In this document: positions 45,790 through 54,666 of the stretch, piece after piece | Layout of the letters: each line of letters begins with the position of its first letter | How positions within the stretch are numbered: position 1 is the stretch's first letter | Origin: Natronococcus sp. AD-5 | GTDB taxonomy: Archaea > Halobacteriota > Halobacteria > Halobacteriales > Natrialbaceae | Reading direction: 5' to 3' | Assembly (NCBI RefSeq): GCF_030734285.1 | Contig: NZ_CP132294.1 | Location: forward strand, 1,302,001 to 1,366,000 | DNA: 64,000 nucleotides | The notes under the pieces: generated by a model | Database searches by the model: none | What the model saw: the letters and a program-made list of their open reading frames with translations, nothing else | Told to the model about the DNA's origin: nothing | Made by a program: the position numbers and the translations under genes

Positions 45790-47016
45790 ATGACGAACGA
45801 CTGTTCTCGGACGGGAGACGAATCTCGGGCGGATGGCGGAGACGTTACGAGCGCCGAGATCCGGCCTCGTCCGAGCGTCGCAATCGTCGAGCGGGTCGCG
45901 GACGAAACCGAAATCTCGCCGCTCGAGTTGCCGCCGCTAAACGACACGATCGACGCGGACGCGCTCGATCGGCTGCTCGGCGCCTCCGGCGAGTCGGCGA
46001 ACGACGCGTGGCCGACCGTCGTCTTCACGTACGCGGATTATCGCGTCCGCGCGACCGCCGATGGGCAGGTGGCGCTCTCGAGTCCCAGCGCCACCCCGAT
46101 CTCGGTGGTCGACGAGTGGACTCACGTTTCGATCGTGGAGACGACCGACGAGAAGGACGTTGCGACGCGCGCCGTGGCGGCGGTCGCCGAGTGCTCCGGA
46201 CAGGATCTCTCGACGGTTCGGACGGCGATCGGGAACGTCGTCGATATCGACGCGGTCGCCCGGCTGGGAGGGGAGCGGGGAAACGGGGCGTCGCGATCCG
46301 GAGCCACCGTGCTGTTTTCGGTACTCGGGTACGACGTCGTCGTCGAGTCGAACGGAACGATCGCCGTCGGATCTACGCTCAGGCGGCTGAAACAGACAGG
46401 CGGGAACGTGCTGATCGTCGGTGCCGTCCCCGACGCCCTCACCGACGTGGCGAGCGCCAACCTGCTCGGCGATCCGGACCGCGGTCGACGGCACGTCTTC
46501 GCGTTGCTCGATCGTGACGATACCGTCGTCCTCGATCGGTTGGGTTCGCCGGACGCGACGTCCGCGCGCGTCGTCGATTACGCGGCGGCGTCGCGTTCCG
46601 CGGCGAGCGCACGGACGACCGACGCCGATCTCGCAGTCACCGACGAACCGACCGACCTCGACGAACTCGAGACGGCGATCGAGGCGCAGATCCGGGCGCT
46701 CGTGACGGGGACGACCCTCTGCGAGCCGGGAGAGCTCCGCATCTGCGTCGACTCGTTGCGTCCGGTGCTGGATCAGCGCGACACGGACGGCGCCGTCGCG
46801 TTCCTCGAGTCGATCTGTGACTCGGTCAGGGACGCGTCGGGGCTCGCACACTACGTCCTGCCGATCGACCGGGACGAATCGGTCGTACGGAGGCTCGAGC
46901 CCCTGTTCGACGCGACGATCGAGCTCCGGGTGAGCGAGTCGGGCCCCGAACAGCGGTGGCACCTCCACGGGAGCGACTACACGACCGACTGGTTCGACCT
47001 CGCGCCCGTCCAGTGA
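45790..47016 (+). CDS. double HalOD1 domain protein with RecA-like C-terminal region
   Basis: A 408-residue soluble protein. Two HalOD1 output domains lie in tandem: residues ~30-105 (VERVADETEISPLELPPLND with IDADALDRLL) and ~120-195 (AVAAVAECSGQDLSTV with VVDIDAVARL). The C-terminal half begins GGNVLIVGAVPDALTDVASA, a degenerate P-loop-type strand, and resembles the RecA/KaiC-like DUF7504 regions of halophile signalling proteins. The Walker A Lys is absent, so ATP binding is doubtful. ATG at 45790 is preferred to the alternative start at 45763. The CHAT peptidase gene follows after 91 bp on the same strand. Confidence 0.75.
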   Translation: MTNDCSRTGDESRADGGDVTSAEIRPRPSVAIVERVADETEISPLELPPLNDTIDADALDRLLGASGESANDAWPTVVFTYADYRVRATADGQVALSSPSATPISVVDEWTHVSIVETTDEKDVATRAVAAVAECSGQDLSTVRTAIGNVVDIDAVARLGGERGNGASRSGATVLFSVLGYDVVVESNGTIAVGSTLRRLKQTGGNVLIVGAVPDALTDVASANLLGDPDRGRRHVFALLDRDDTVVLDRLGSPDATSARVVDYAAASRSAASARTTDADLAVTDEPTDLDELETAIEAQIRALVTGTTLCEPGELRICVDSLRPVLDQRDTDGAVAFLESICDSVRDASGLAHYVLPIDRDESVVRRLEPLFDATIELRVSESGPEQRWHLHGSDYTTDWFDLAPVQ

Positions 47017-47107
47017 TCCCGTTCGCAGCGCGTCGATCGGGACGTCGCATCGGCGCCGTTCCTCGAGGGCGTAGCGCTCGCGACCGAACCGTAACCACCA
47101 TCTACCG

Positions 47108-49189
47108 ATGAACGTGAATCCGACGTTTCAGCCGGTCGACGACAGGCCCGGGTTGACCGTCATCGATTCCATCGAAAACAGGCAGTATCCGCTCCGGACC
47201 TCCGACTCGGTTTCGCCGCGCGCGGCCGACTCCACCGGGTTCTACTTTCCGGTCGACGCCGCCGTCTCGTTCACGACGACGAAGCTGGTGTTACCCTACG
47301 TCGTCCCGATCTACGTCCGGGATCCGGATGGGGAGATGCTCCTCGAGGCCGAACACTACGCGTACGAGACGCTACCCGACGGCGAGTACGTCCTCGAGTT
47401 GATGGCGCCGATCAAACTCTACGTTCACGTGCGAAGCGGCGTAACGATCGCCTCCTCCGATGACCGCCTGTCGTTCGACTTCGGCGAGCCGACGTCCGTT
47501 CGACTGGGGGCGCGTTCGCGTCACAAGCGCCCCGCGGCGACGGTCGCGACGACGGCCGAACCCGACGATCTAGCGCGTGCGGTCTCGACGTTCGGTTCCG
47601 CGCTGAAGACGACCGGTTGCGATCGGTCGCTCCCGTCGTTCCGCGGTCATCCGCCTCGGCTCGCGTTGGACGACGAGGTCCGAATCCCGGACGAAATCGA
47701 GCCACCGGATACCGGAATCACGATAGTCACGCCGCCGGAGCGGACGGCGATCTACGCCGTCAGCCCGCTCGCCTACTACCTCGGCGCGACGGTCGAAACG
47801 GGGTCACGCCCCCGCATCGAAACGGATTGCGGCTTCGAGTATCCGCTCGATCGCTCGAACGAGCCGTTCGACCGGTCGATCCAGCGGGTTCTCGAGCACG
47901 TGTTCTTCTTCGACTGCGTGATTCGGACGGAGGGGTTGTACCAGGTCGACCTCCACGAGCGCCGTCGCCTCGAGGAACGCGTCGATCTGGCGTTCGACGA
48001 GTTGTACGAGGCGTCCCCGGCCGATCGGCTGGCCACCGTCCTCTCGGTGCCGTTCGAGACCGTCGAGGATCTCGTCCCCACGTGGCACCTCGTTACACAC
48101 GCGACCGCGGCGTCCGAGAATGCGACGATGCTGCCGTTTCTCGTGAACGAACTGTCCGTCGTCCGAACGAACCCGGACGACCGAGAACCCGCCGACGCTC
48201 CGTCGGCGAGACCGCTCGCGATCGACGAGTTTACGCGCTCGAACGCTCGATCGGTCGAGGACGACTCCCCGTCGATCGACGCCTACGTCTCCCCGCCCGA
48301 CGTCGACGCCTTCGAACAGGCGTGGTTGGGCGACGGCGTTCCGGTCGGAGCGAACAAGCTCTCGCGGGCTGCGTTCGAAAACGGACTCGATCGGTCGGCG
48401 TCCGGCGACGGCGTCGACGTCACGATCGTCTGCAACGATCCGGAAATGGCCGCCGAATTCGAAGCGGGTGACGGCGGTCTCTACGGCGATCGCGAGGAGC
48501 TCCCGTTCGACGTCACCGTTCACCGAAGCGTCTCCGGCGACGAGCTGCGGCGGCTGTTCGCCGAAGACGTCGATTTCCTCCACTACGTGGGCCACGTCAG
48601 GGACGGCGCGTTCGTCTGTTCCGACGGGACGCTCGACCCCGGAACGCTACCGGACATCGGCGTCGACGCGTTCCTGATCAACGGGTGCCGATCGTACGAA
48701 ATCGGGACTCGGGTAATCGAGGAGGGGGGCGTCGGCGGAATCGTTACGCTCAGCGAGATCGGGAATCGGGACGCGATCGTGGTCGGCCGATTCGTCGCAA
48801 AGCTCCTGAACAACGGGTTCACGCTCCGTTCTGCGGTCTCCCTGGCTCGCTCCCATCGCTTCGTCGGTAACCAGTACATCGTCGTCGGCGACGGCGGCAC
48901 GGCCGTTGGACAGGCCGGAAGCGGCGTTCCGAACAGCTGCCGAATCGAACCGATCGGTGACGACACCTATCGGCTGCGACTGCAACTCTACCACGTCGAC
49001 AGCGGCGTCGGAGCGCAGTACATCCCCTACCTCGACGGTGTGGACCGTCACTTCCTCGCTGGCAACGAACTTCCGCCGTTAGAAGTCTCCGGCCAGACGC
49101 TGTCGCGTTTCCTGCGACTCGCGCAGATACCCGTCGAGTACGACGAAGAATTTTGCTGGTCGACGGACGATCGATTCGCCTCGCTGTAG
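47108..49189 (+). CDS. CHAT-like (caspase-fold) peptidase
   Basis: A 693-residue protein without membrane segments. Residues 1-150 are beta-rich, the middle is mixed, and the C-terminal third has the features of a CHAT domain. A putative catalytic His496 is in FLHYVGH and Cys527 in FLINGCRSY, followed by GVGGIVTLSEIGNRDAI and FVAKLLNNGFTLRSAV, the helix that follows the Cys in CHAT peptidases. It would cut a protein substrate when activated. It is paired with the double-HalOD1 protein upstream, a possible sensor or activator. Proteolytic activity is inferred. Confidence 0.74.
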   Translation: MNVNPTFQPVDDRPGLTVIDSIENRQYPLRTSDSVSPRAADSTGFYFPVDAAVSFTTTKLVLPYVVPIYVRDPDGEMLLEAEHYAYETLPDGEYVLELMAPIKLYVHVRSGVTIASSDDRLSFDFGEPTSVRLGARSRHKRPAATVATTAEPDDLARAVSTFGSALKTTGCDRSLPSFRGHPPRLALDDEVRIPDEIEPPDTGITIVTPPERTAIYAVSPLAYYLGATVETGSRPRIETDCGFEYPLDRSNEPFDRSIQRVLEHVFFFDCVIRTEGLYQVDLHERRRLEERVDLAFDELYEASPADRLATVLSVPFETVEDLVPTWHLVTHATAASENATMLPFLVNELSVVRTNPDDREPADAPSARPLAIDEFTRSNARSVEDDSPSIDAYVSPPDVDAFEQAWLGDGVPVGANKLSRAAFENGLDRSASGDGVDVTIVCNDPEMAAEFEAGDGGLYGDREELPFDVTVHRSVSGDELRRLFAEDVDFLHYVGHVRDGAFVCSDGTLDPGTLPDIGVDAFLINGCRSYEIGTRVIEEGGVGGIVTLSEIGNRDAIVVGRFVAKLLNNGFTLRSAVSLARSHRFVGNQYIVVGDGGTAVGQAGSGVPNSCRIEPIGDDTYRLRLQLYHVDSGVGAQYIPYLDGVDRHFLAGNELPPLEVSGQTLSRFLRLAQIPVEYDEEFCWSTDDRFASL

Positions 49190-49212
49190 CGGCGCAGTTC
49201 CGTTTTCGGACG

Positions 49213-49347
49213 TTACCACGTTCCGCCGCCGTTCCCGGCAGCGACGGTGCCGGCCTGCGACAGCAGGAGGCAGGCGGTGAACAGGACGCCCATCAGTCGG
49301 GGGTGCTCCGCGAGGAACGCTCGTAATTGGCCATTACTCGATGACAT
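49213..49347 (-). CDS. tiny secreted or membrane peptide (DUF7503-like)
   Basis: A 44-residue reading frame. It starts MSSSNGQLRAFLAEHPRL, then a hydrophobic core (MGVLFTACLLLSQAG) and a short Gly-rich end. I recall a halophile family of such peptides with LxEHPRxxGxLFTxLLLLSQAG, numbered DUF7503, but cannot check it. A TATA-like sequence (49374-49383) is about 30 nt ahead of its start. It converges on the CHAT peptidase gene with 23 bp between the stops. Confidence 0.7.
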   Translation of the reverse strand: MSSSNGQLRAFLAEHPRLMGVLFTACLLLSQAGTVAAGNGGGTW

Positions 49348-49761
49348 TGCATGATTACCGTGAACTCGAGGCGTAATATAATTTTCCTAAAAAATTTTTT
49401 ATGTAATTAGTAATTTCTTACAACGGAAACTCAAAAATCATATAGTTACGTACAGGTTGTATTACGTTATTACCGGGATAGGACGAGATGGTACCGAGAT
49501 AAAACACGTTATTACCCGATCAGGACTGGAGTAGTATCGCGCTTAACGAAACGTAATGCGATTTTTCCGGCGATAATACGGCATTTCGTCCGAGATTCGC
49601 CGGGAAGCGAAGCGATCTCCGGCCGGACCGACCGTCGCGTCGGTCGAAAATCCACTCCTCGGCGCGAGACGGCTTTCGACCGGGTTAGCCGCCTCCTATG
49701 CCCTATGATAGCACTTCACCGGGGCGGGAAGTTTTTATCAGTTCACCTGCTACCCGCACCC
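49348..49761. other. AT-rich promoter region with a direct repeat
   Basis: About 410 bp between divergent genes, with an extremely AT-rich core (49374-49450). A 21-bp imperfect direct repeat lies at 49464-49484 and 49506-49526. No gene seen. Confidence 0.5.
49464..49526. repeat. imperfect 21-bp direct repeat, 42-bp period
   Basis: ACGTTATTACC-GG-AT-GGAC occurs at 49464-49484 and 49506-49526 with three or four differences. The 42-bp period is close to four helical turns, so a regulator could bind both on one face. Confidence 0.5.
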
Positions 49762-51363
49762 ATGAGCCGTGACCGGGCCCTCCTCGACCGGGCCCTGGAA
49801 CGTGGCGAACAGGACGGGGGCAGCGTCGAATTCAAGGAACGACTGCTCCGAGACGTCCACCTCGAGGGGGGACGCAGGGAGAGTCTGGCTGCACAACTTC
49901 GACACCGCATGCTCTCGGGCGACGGCGAGGCGACGTACGTCGTCGGCGTCACCGACGACGGCGGCCTCGCCGGCATCGACCCCGACACCTTCTCCGAAAC
50001 GATGGACGTCCTCTCGCTGCTCGCGGAGGAAGCCGACGCCCACATCGACGACGTCCAGACGTGGGGCCTCGAGGGCGGACTCGTCGGGGTCGCGCGGATC
50101 TGCGACGGCGCGATTCTCGAGACCGACGACGAACACCTCGTCGTCGGGACGGCCGGCCACGTCGACCACGGAAAGAGTACGCTCGTCGGCTCGCTCGTCA
50201 CCGGCACGGCGGACGACGGCGACGGCGCGACGCGCGCGTATCTCGACGTCCAACCTCACGAGATCGAGCGCGGGCTCTCGGCGGATCTCTCGTACGCCGT
50301 CTACGGCTTCGACGACGACGGTCCCGTCCGCGTGCGCAATCCGAACCGCAAGTCGGACCGCGCTCAGGTCGTCGAGGAAGCGGACCGGCTCGTCTCGTTC
50401 GTCGACACCGTCGGCCACGAGCCGTGGCTCCGTACCACGATCCGCGGACTCGTCGGGCAGAAACTCGACTACGGGCTGCTCGTCGTCGCCGCGGACGACG
50501 GACCGACGCGAACGACGCGCGAACACCTCGGCGTCCTGCTGGCGACCGACCTCCCGACCATCGTCGCGATCACGAAGGCCGACGCGGTCTCCGAGCGGCG
50601 GGTCCAGGAGGTCGAACGCGAGGTCGAGCGCCTCCTCCGCGACGTCGACAAATCGCCGCTGCGGGTCGCCCGCCACGGCGTCGACGCCGCCGTCGAGGAG
50701 ATCAGCGAGCGCGTCGTTCCGATCGTCACGACCAGCGCGATCACGATGGAAGGTCTCGGGACGCTCGACGAACTGTTCGACCGCCTGCCGAAGACCTCCC
50801 AGGACGCCGGCGAGTTCCGGATGTACGTCGATCGCAGCTACTCCGTGACCGGCGTCGGCGCGGTGGCTTCGGGCACCGTCATGGCCGGCGAGGTCGAGGC
50901 CGGCGACGAACTCCTGATCGGGCCGATGGCCGACGGCCGGTTCCAGGAGGTCGAGGTTCGATCGATCGAGATGCACTACCATCGGGTCGACAAGGCTCAG
51001 GCGGGCCGGATCGTCGGCATCGCGCTCAAAGGCATCAAGGAGAGCGCCATCGAGCGCGGAATGGTCTTGCTCCCGCGGGACGCCGATCCCGATCCCGTCC
51101 GGGAGTTCGAGGCCGAGGTCATGGTGCTCAACCACCCGACCCGCATCGGCGACGGCTACGAGCCGGTCGTCCACCTCGAGACGATCGGCGAGGCCGCCGC
51201 CTTCTACCCCGAAGACGGTCGGCTCCTGCCCGGCGACACCGGCGAGACGACCGTCCGGTTCAAGTTCCGCCCGTACCTCGTCGAGGAGGGCCAGAAGTTC
51301 GTCTTCCGCGAGGGCCGAAGCAAGGGCGTCGGGACCGTGACCGACGTCCACCCCGCCCGGTGA
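49762..51363 (+). CDS. GTPBP1-like translational GTPase
   Basis: A 533-residue GTPase of the GTPBP1/archaeal EF-Tu-like group. After an N-terminal domain of about 110 residues come G1 GHVDHGKST, G3 DTVGHEPW and G4 ITKAD. DIERGLSAD-like switch I is here EIERGLSADLSYAVYGF. Two beta-barrel domains follow, with GVGAVASGTVMAGEVEAGDE. It may act on the ribosome or mRNA. The ATG at 49762 is preferred over the upstream open frame. Confidence 0.9.
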   Translation: MSRDRALLDRALERGEQDGGSVEFKERLLRDVHLEGGRRESLAAQLRHRMLSGDGEATYVVGVTDDGGLAGIDPDTFSETMDVLSLLAEEADAHIDDVQTWGLEGGLVGVARICDGAILETDDEHLVVGTAGHVDHGKSTLVGSLVTGTADDGDGATRAYLDVQPHEIERGLSADLSYAVYGFDDDGPVRVRNPNRKSDRAQVVEEADRLVSFVDTVGHEPWLRTTIRGLVGQKLDYGLLVVAADDGPTRTTREHLGVLLATDLPTIVAITKADAVSERRVQEVEREVERLLRDVDKSPLRVARHGVDAAVEEISERVVPIVTTSAITMEGLGTLDELFDRLPKTSQDAGEFRMYVDRSYSVTGVGAVASGTVMAGEVEAGDELLIGPMADGRFQEVEVRSIEMHYHRVDKAQAGRIVGIALKGIKESAIERGMVLLPRDADPDPVREFEAEVMVLNHPTRIGDGYEPVVHLETIGEAAAFYPEDGRLLPGDTGETTVRFKFRPYLVEEGQKFVFREGRSKGVGTVTDVHPAR

Positions 51364-51379
51364 TCGGCCGCCAAAAGGG

Positions 51380-51868
51380 TCAGTCGCGTCGGTATCCGCC
51401 GTCCGTCCGCTCTGCCAGTCCGAGCAGCGCCGCCCACTCGAGAAGCCGCTCGACGCGTTCTTCACGGCGCTCTTCGAATCGATTCGAGCGGTCGCGCCGC
51501 TCGCTTCGGGAGTCCGTCCCGCCGAGACGGTCTGCAGTCGCCGTCGCGGAGAGCGGTTCGTCCGCCGCCTCGAGTCGAGCGAGCAGTTCGTCGGCGCCGC
51601 AAACCCGGTCGCGAAACGCCCGCCGGAGGTCCTCGGGCTCGAGATCGCGCCGCGTGCGAGCGAAGCCCGACGGTTCCTCGCTCGCGCACTCGAGCGCGCG
51701 CAGGAAGATCAGCCACGCGGCCGCCGCGTCGCGCGATTCGATCTCGGTCCGCTCCACGAGCCGCGCACAGCAGTCGTTCGTGCTCTCGGGATCGCGCGGT
51801 ACGGCTCGCCGGACGGTCTCGAGAACGTCGAGCGATTCGGGCGCCGCGGGAACGGGTTTGAACTGCAC
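51380..51868 (-). CDS. conserved haloarchaeal hypothetical protein
   Basis: A 162-residue, charged, mostly helical protein starting at GTG 51868 with VQFKPVPAAPESLDVLETV. It has two cysteines (NDCCARLVERTE). The C-terminus (ERLLEWAALLGLAERTDGGY) looks like a winged-helix end. It starts 2 nt after the Mch stop, so it is probably in the same operon. The frame is open far upstream but that is antisense to Mch. Function unknown. Confidence 0.66.
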   Translation of the reverse strand: MQFKPVPAAPESLDVLETVRRAVPRDPESTNDCCARLVERTEIESRDAAAAWLIFLRALECASEEPSGFARTRRDLEPEDLRRAFRDRVCGADELLARLEAADEPLSATATADRLGGTDSRSERRDRSNRFEERREERVERLLEWAALLGLAERTDGGYRRD

Positions 51869-51870
51869 GC

Positions 51871-52803
51871 CTACAGGTCGAACGACTCGACGAGGAGTTC
51901 CTCGTCCGTCTCGCCGTAGGCGTACGTCGGTCCGCCGAGCACGTCGACGGTGACCCTCGCAGGGGCGAACAGGTCCGAGGGTACCTCCGCGAACTCCCAC
52001 TCGAGGTCGTCGAAGACGTCGGCGAACGGCCGGCCGTGGTCCGCCGCGGCCGTCGACGGCACGGAGTCGAAGACGTCGTCGTCCTCGCGGACGGTGAGGT
52101 GCGCCCGGCCGCCGTAGGCGATCGCGTCGTTCGTCCGGGCGATCGCCGTCTCTTCGTCCTCCGGGACGGGCGCGACCGGCGCCCGGCCCGTCGCCGAGAC
52201 GATGTCGAGCGGCTCGTAGCCGAGTTCCGCGAGCCGGAACGTCGCCAGTTCCGCCGCCCGCGCGGCGGCGGTGATACTCCCGGCGAGGCTCGCGGTCCGG
52301 TAGGCGAGTAAGAAGACGCTGCTGGTCTCGACCTCGGCGAGGTCGGCGACCTGTTCGGCGGCCGACTCCGGCGGGAGCTCGTCGGTCTCGACGGCGAGCG
52401 TCGTCAGGTCGAACGCGTCCGTGTAGCCGACGCGTCGGAACTCCTCTTCCTCGGCGACGAGTGCCCTGGCCGGGCCGCTCCCGAGGCCTTCGAAATCCTC
52501 CGTCGTCAGCTCCCAGCCCGCCTTCTGCGAGCACAGTAGCGAGAGCGCCGGCTGGTCGGTCGTCAGTTCGACGTACGGGATCGGCACGCCGTCGATCTCG
52601 CCCAGTTCGTGGCTCGGCGTCGCCATGCCGGCGGTCTGGATCTCCGTGAGTAGCAGCCCCGCCTCGACTCCGCCGTCGAACTCGACGCCGAAGTCGAGCA
52701 CGGTCGCCTCGTTCTCGAGATCGAACCCGCCGATGTTCAGCTCCTCGGCGTACTCGAGGGCCTCGTCGACCAGCTCGATCGCCATCCGGTTGAGACTCTC
52801 CAT
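51871..52803 (-). CDS. mch: methenyltetrahydromethanopterin cyclohydrolase
   Basis: A 310-residue C1-carbon enzyme that hydrolyses methenyl-H4MPT to 5-formyl-H4MPT or the folate analogue in halophiles. MESLNRMAIELVDEALEYAEEL, FGVEFDGGVEAGLLLTEI in part, LGSGPARALV and ATGRAPVAPVPEDEETAIARTN in part are characteristic. Length is normal. It heads a two-gene unit with the hypothetical gene downstream. Confidence 0.92.
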   Translation of the reverse strand: MESLNRMAIELVDEALEYAEELNIGGFDLENEATVLDFGVEFDGGVEAGLLLTEIQTAGMATPSHELGEIDGVPIPYVELTTDQPALSLLCSQKAGWELTTEDFEGLGSGPARALVAEEEEFRRVGYTDAFDLTTLAVETDELPPESAAEQVADLAEVETSSVFLLAYRTASLAGSITAAARAAELATFRLAELGYEPLDIVSATGRAPVAPVPEDEETAIARTNDAIAYGGRAHLTVREDDDVFDSVPSTAAADHGRPFADVFDDLEWEFAEVPSDLFAPARVTVDVLGGPTYAYGETDEELLVESFDL

Positions 52804-52874
52804 ACCCTCCCTTCGGTATCGGGCGTAAAACAGTTTGTCAGTTCGATTTCGCGATGCGGCGGCGTCCCGGGGCC

Positions 52875-53081
52875 TCAGGCGACGACTTCGTAACCCGCAT
52901 CCTCGATCGCGCCCTGGAGCGCGCCGACGTCAGCCCCTTCGTCGTGTTCGACGCGCACCTCGTCGGCCTCGTGGTTGGCCGTCGCCGACGAGACGCCCTC
53001 GAGCGCTTCGAGCGTCTCGGTTACGTTCGTCTCGCAGCCGTCACAGGACATGCCGGTTACCTCGAGTGTGGTTTGCTCCAT
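52875..53081 (-). CDS. heavy-metal-associated (HMA) copper chaperone-like protein
   Basis: A 68-residue ferredoxin-like protein. The metal site is GMSCDGC (GMxCxxC), followed by LEALEGVSSATANHEADEV. ATG at 53081 is preferred to the upstream start at 53093. It should bind Cu(I). It is divergent from a UspA gene. Confidence 0.9.
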   Translation of the reverse strand: MEQTTLEVTGMSCDGCETNVTETLEALEGVSSATANHEADEVRVEHDEGADVGALQGAIEDAGYEVVA

Positions 53082-53176
53082 GGTCGACGCCAATCGCTCC
53101 AGTGAGTTTGCTCTTCCGTTCCGCCGTCACCCGAACGAGTAGTCGTTTGATACGTGTTCCCGCGAAGGCTTCGCGT

Positions 53177-53617
53177 ATGTACGCCGTCCTCGCCCCGATC
53201 GACGAGAACGACGAACGGGTCCGGTCCCAGATCGAGACGATTCGTGGACTGCCGGCAGCCCCGGACGATATCGCCGTCGACGCACTGCACGTCCGGGAAG
53301 AACTCTATTTCTCCGCCGAAGACGTCGAGGACGCCTCGATCGGGAGACTCGAGGAGGACCTCGAGGATCTGTCGGAACCACCGGAGACGGCGTCGCTGAT
53401 CGCGACCGAACTACTGGATTCGGGGTTCGAAACGGCGGTCCACGCGGCTACCGGTCGGCCGGCCGCCGCGATCGTCGACGTGGCCGAGCGACTGGACGTC
53501 GACCTGCTCGTTCTCGGGGCGCGACGGCAGTCGCCGGTGGGCAAAGCCCTGTTCGGCAGCGCCGCCCAGTTGGTGCTGTTCGACGCTGACCGACCGGTGA
53601 CGGTCGTTCCGTCCTGA
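53177..53617 (+). CDS. universal stress protein (UspA family)
   Basis: A 146-residue UspA-fold protein. MYAVLAPIDENDERVRSQI opens the fold. The ATP-binding signature appears as LLVLGARRQSPVGKALFGSAAQLVL, in which G-x2-R-x-S-x-x-G replaces the usual G-x2-G-x9-G, so nucleotide binding may be altered. Confidence 0.87.
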   Translation: MYAVLAPIDENDERVRSQIETIRGLPAAPDDIAVDALHVREELYFSAEDVEDASIGRLEEDLEDLSEPPETASLIATELLDSGFETAVHAATGRPAAAIVDVAERLDVDLLVLGARRQSPVGKALFGSAAQLVLFDADRPVTVVPS

Positions 53618-53652
53618 CCGTCCTGAATCGATCTTCGCGAGCGCGCCGATCA

Positions 53653-53967
53653 CTACTCGCGCTCGCTCGTCGGCGGTCGGCCGAGTTCCCGCTCGACGGC
53701 CTCGACTTTCTCCGACGCGGACACCTCGCGCGTTCGCTTGTCGTCGATCTTCAACACAGTGCTCACTCGATCGCCGTCGACGGCGTCGTGAGCGGCCTGT
53801 GCCGCCGCGAACAGTTCGTCCGTCGACTCGGCTTCGATCACCGTCCCCATCGGGTTCGTCTCGTACTCGACGTCGTACTCCTCGAGCGCCTCGACCGCCT
53901 TCGCGACTTCGCCGGCCATACTCCCCTCGATTACCGGAGCGACGCTCAGTAGTGCGATAACTGTCAT
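53653..53967 (-). CDS. MTH1187-family thiamine-binding protein
   Basis: A 104-residue protein of the MTH1187/YkoF-like group (DUF77), which forms tetramers and binds thiamine. MTVIALLSVAPVIEGSMAGEV, EYDVEYETNPMGTVIEA and the helix before VSTVLKIDDKR are typical. ATG at 53967 is chosen because the upstream frame loses similarity. Confidence 0.88.
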   Translation of the reverse strand: MTVIALLSVAPVIEGSMAGEVAKAVEALEEYDVEYETNPMGTVIEAESTDELFAAAQAAHDAVDGDRVSTVLKIDDKRTREVSASEKVEAVERELGRPPTSERE

Positions 53968-54075
53968 ACCCGACGGTAACGGGTGCATAGGACCTAAAAC
54001 CGTCCCTTGAATTGGATGCTCCGGGCGCGCCCTTCGTCGAGGCGTCGGCACGACGATCGGTCGACTCGTGGGCCG

Positions 54076-54429
54076 TCAGCGAACCGGTCCCGGGTGGTGG
54101 GTCTTCGCCGGCGGGTAGATGATGATGTCGCCGCTCGCGTAGACGAACACCTCGTGCTCGAGGGCGGTGAACGCGATGTGGCCGCCGGTTCGCTGGGTGC
54201 CGTCCGCCTTCGGCCGAAAGATCCGATCGAGCGCGTCGGGATCGATGCTGTCGTACAGCGAGAACTCTCCCTGGGAGACGTCGGTGTCCGCGATCGACGC
54301 GAGCGCGTGGACGATCGTCGTCGTTATCGTCGCCGTTCCGTCGTCGTCGTAGTGGAAGACGTAGCGGTCGTTCGCCTGGTCGTACTGAACCTCGTTCGTC
54401 TCGTCGCCAGATGTGGTTTCGGTTTGCAT
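54076..54429 (-). CDS. HalOD1 domain protein
   Basis: A 117-residue protein that is essentially one HalOD1 output domain: VHALASIADTDVSQGEFSLYDSIDPDALDRIF followed in sequence by HIAFTALEHEVFVYASGDIII. It is related to the two domains in the protein at 45790. These domains are thought to be outputs of halophile signal transduction. ATG at 54429 is preferred over a GTG-type start at 54450. Confidence 0.82.
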   Translation of the reverse strand: MQTETTSGDETNEVQYDQANDRYVFHYDDDGTATITTTIVHALASIADTDVSQGEFSLYDSIDPDALDRIFRPKADGTQRTGGHIAFTALEHEVFVYASGDIIIYPPAKTHHPGPVR

Positions 54430-54666
54430 AGGCAGAACTCGATCGTTCAACTGTCCACCATCCGTTAACGACTCGGAGTATAAAAGCCGATCGCAGCCGA
54501 TAGCGTTATTGCGGACGAGTATCGCTTCCGTCGAATCGTCCGCCGTTCCGAATCCTCTCGGATCTGTACAGCTTCGGACGAGGCCTGCGGCCGTGAGTCG
54601 ATCTCGAGGCCGCCCGATCCCGATATCGGTCGGCGAACGGCGCCGTGATCCGACCGTGTCGGCCGC

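Noticed and set aside
49750-51953. Long antisense and frame-shifted frames over the GTPBP1-like gene
   Set aside because: No recognisable motif, skewed Arg/Asp composition, and fully explained by the GTPase frame.
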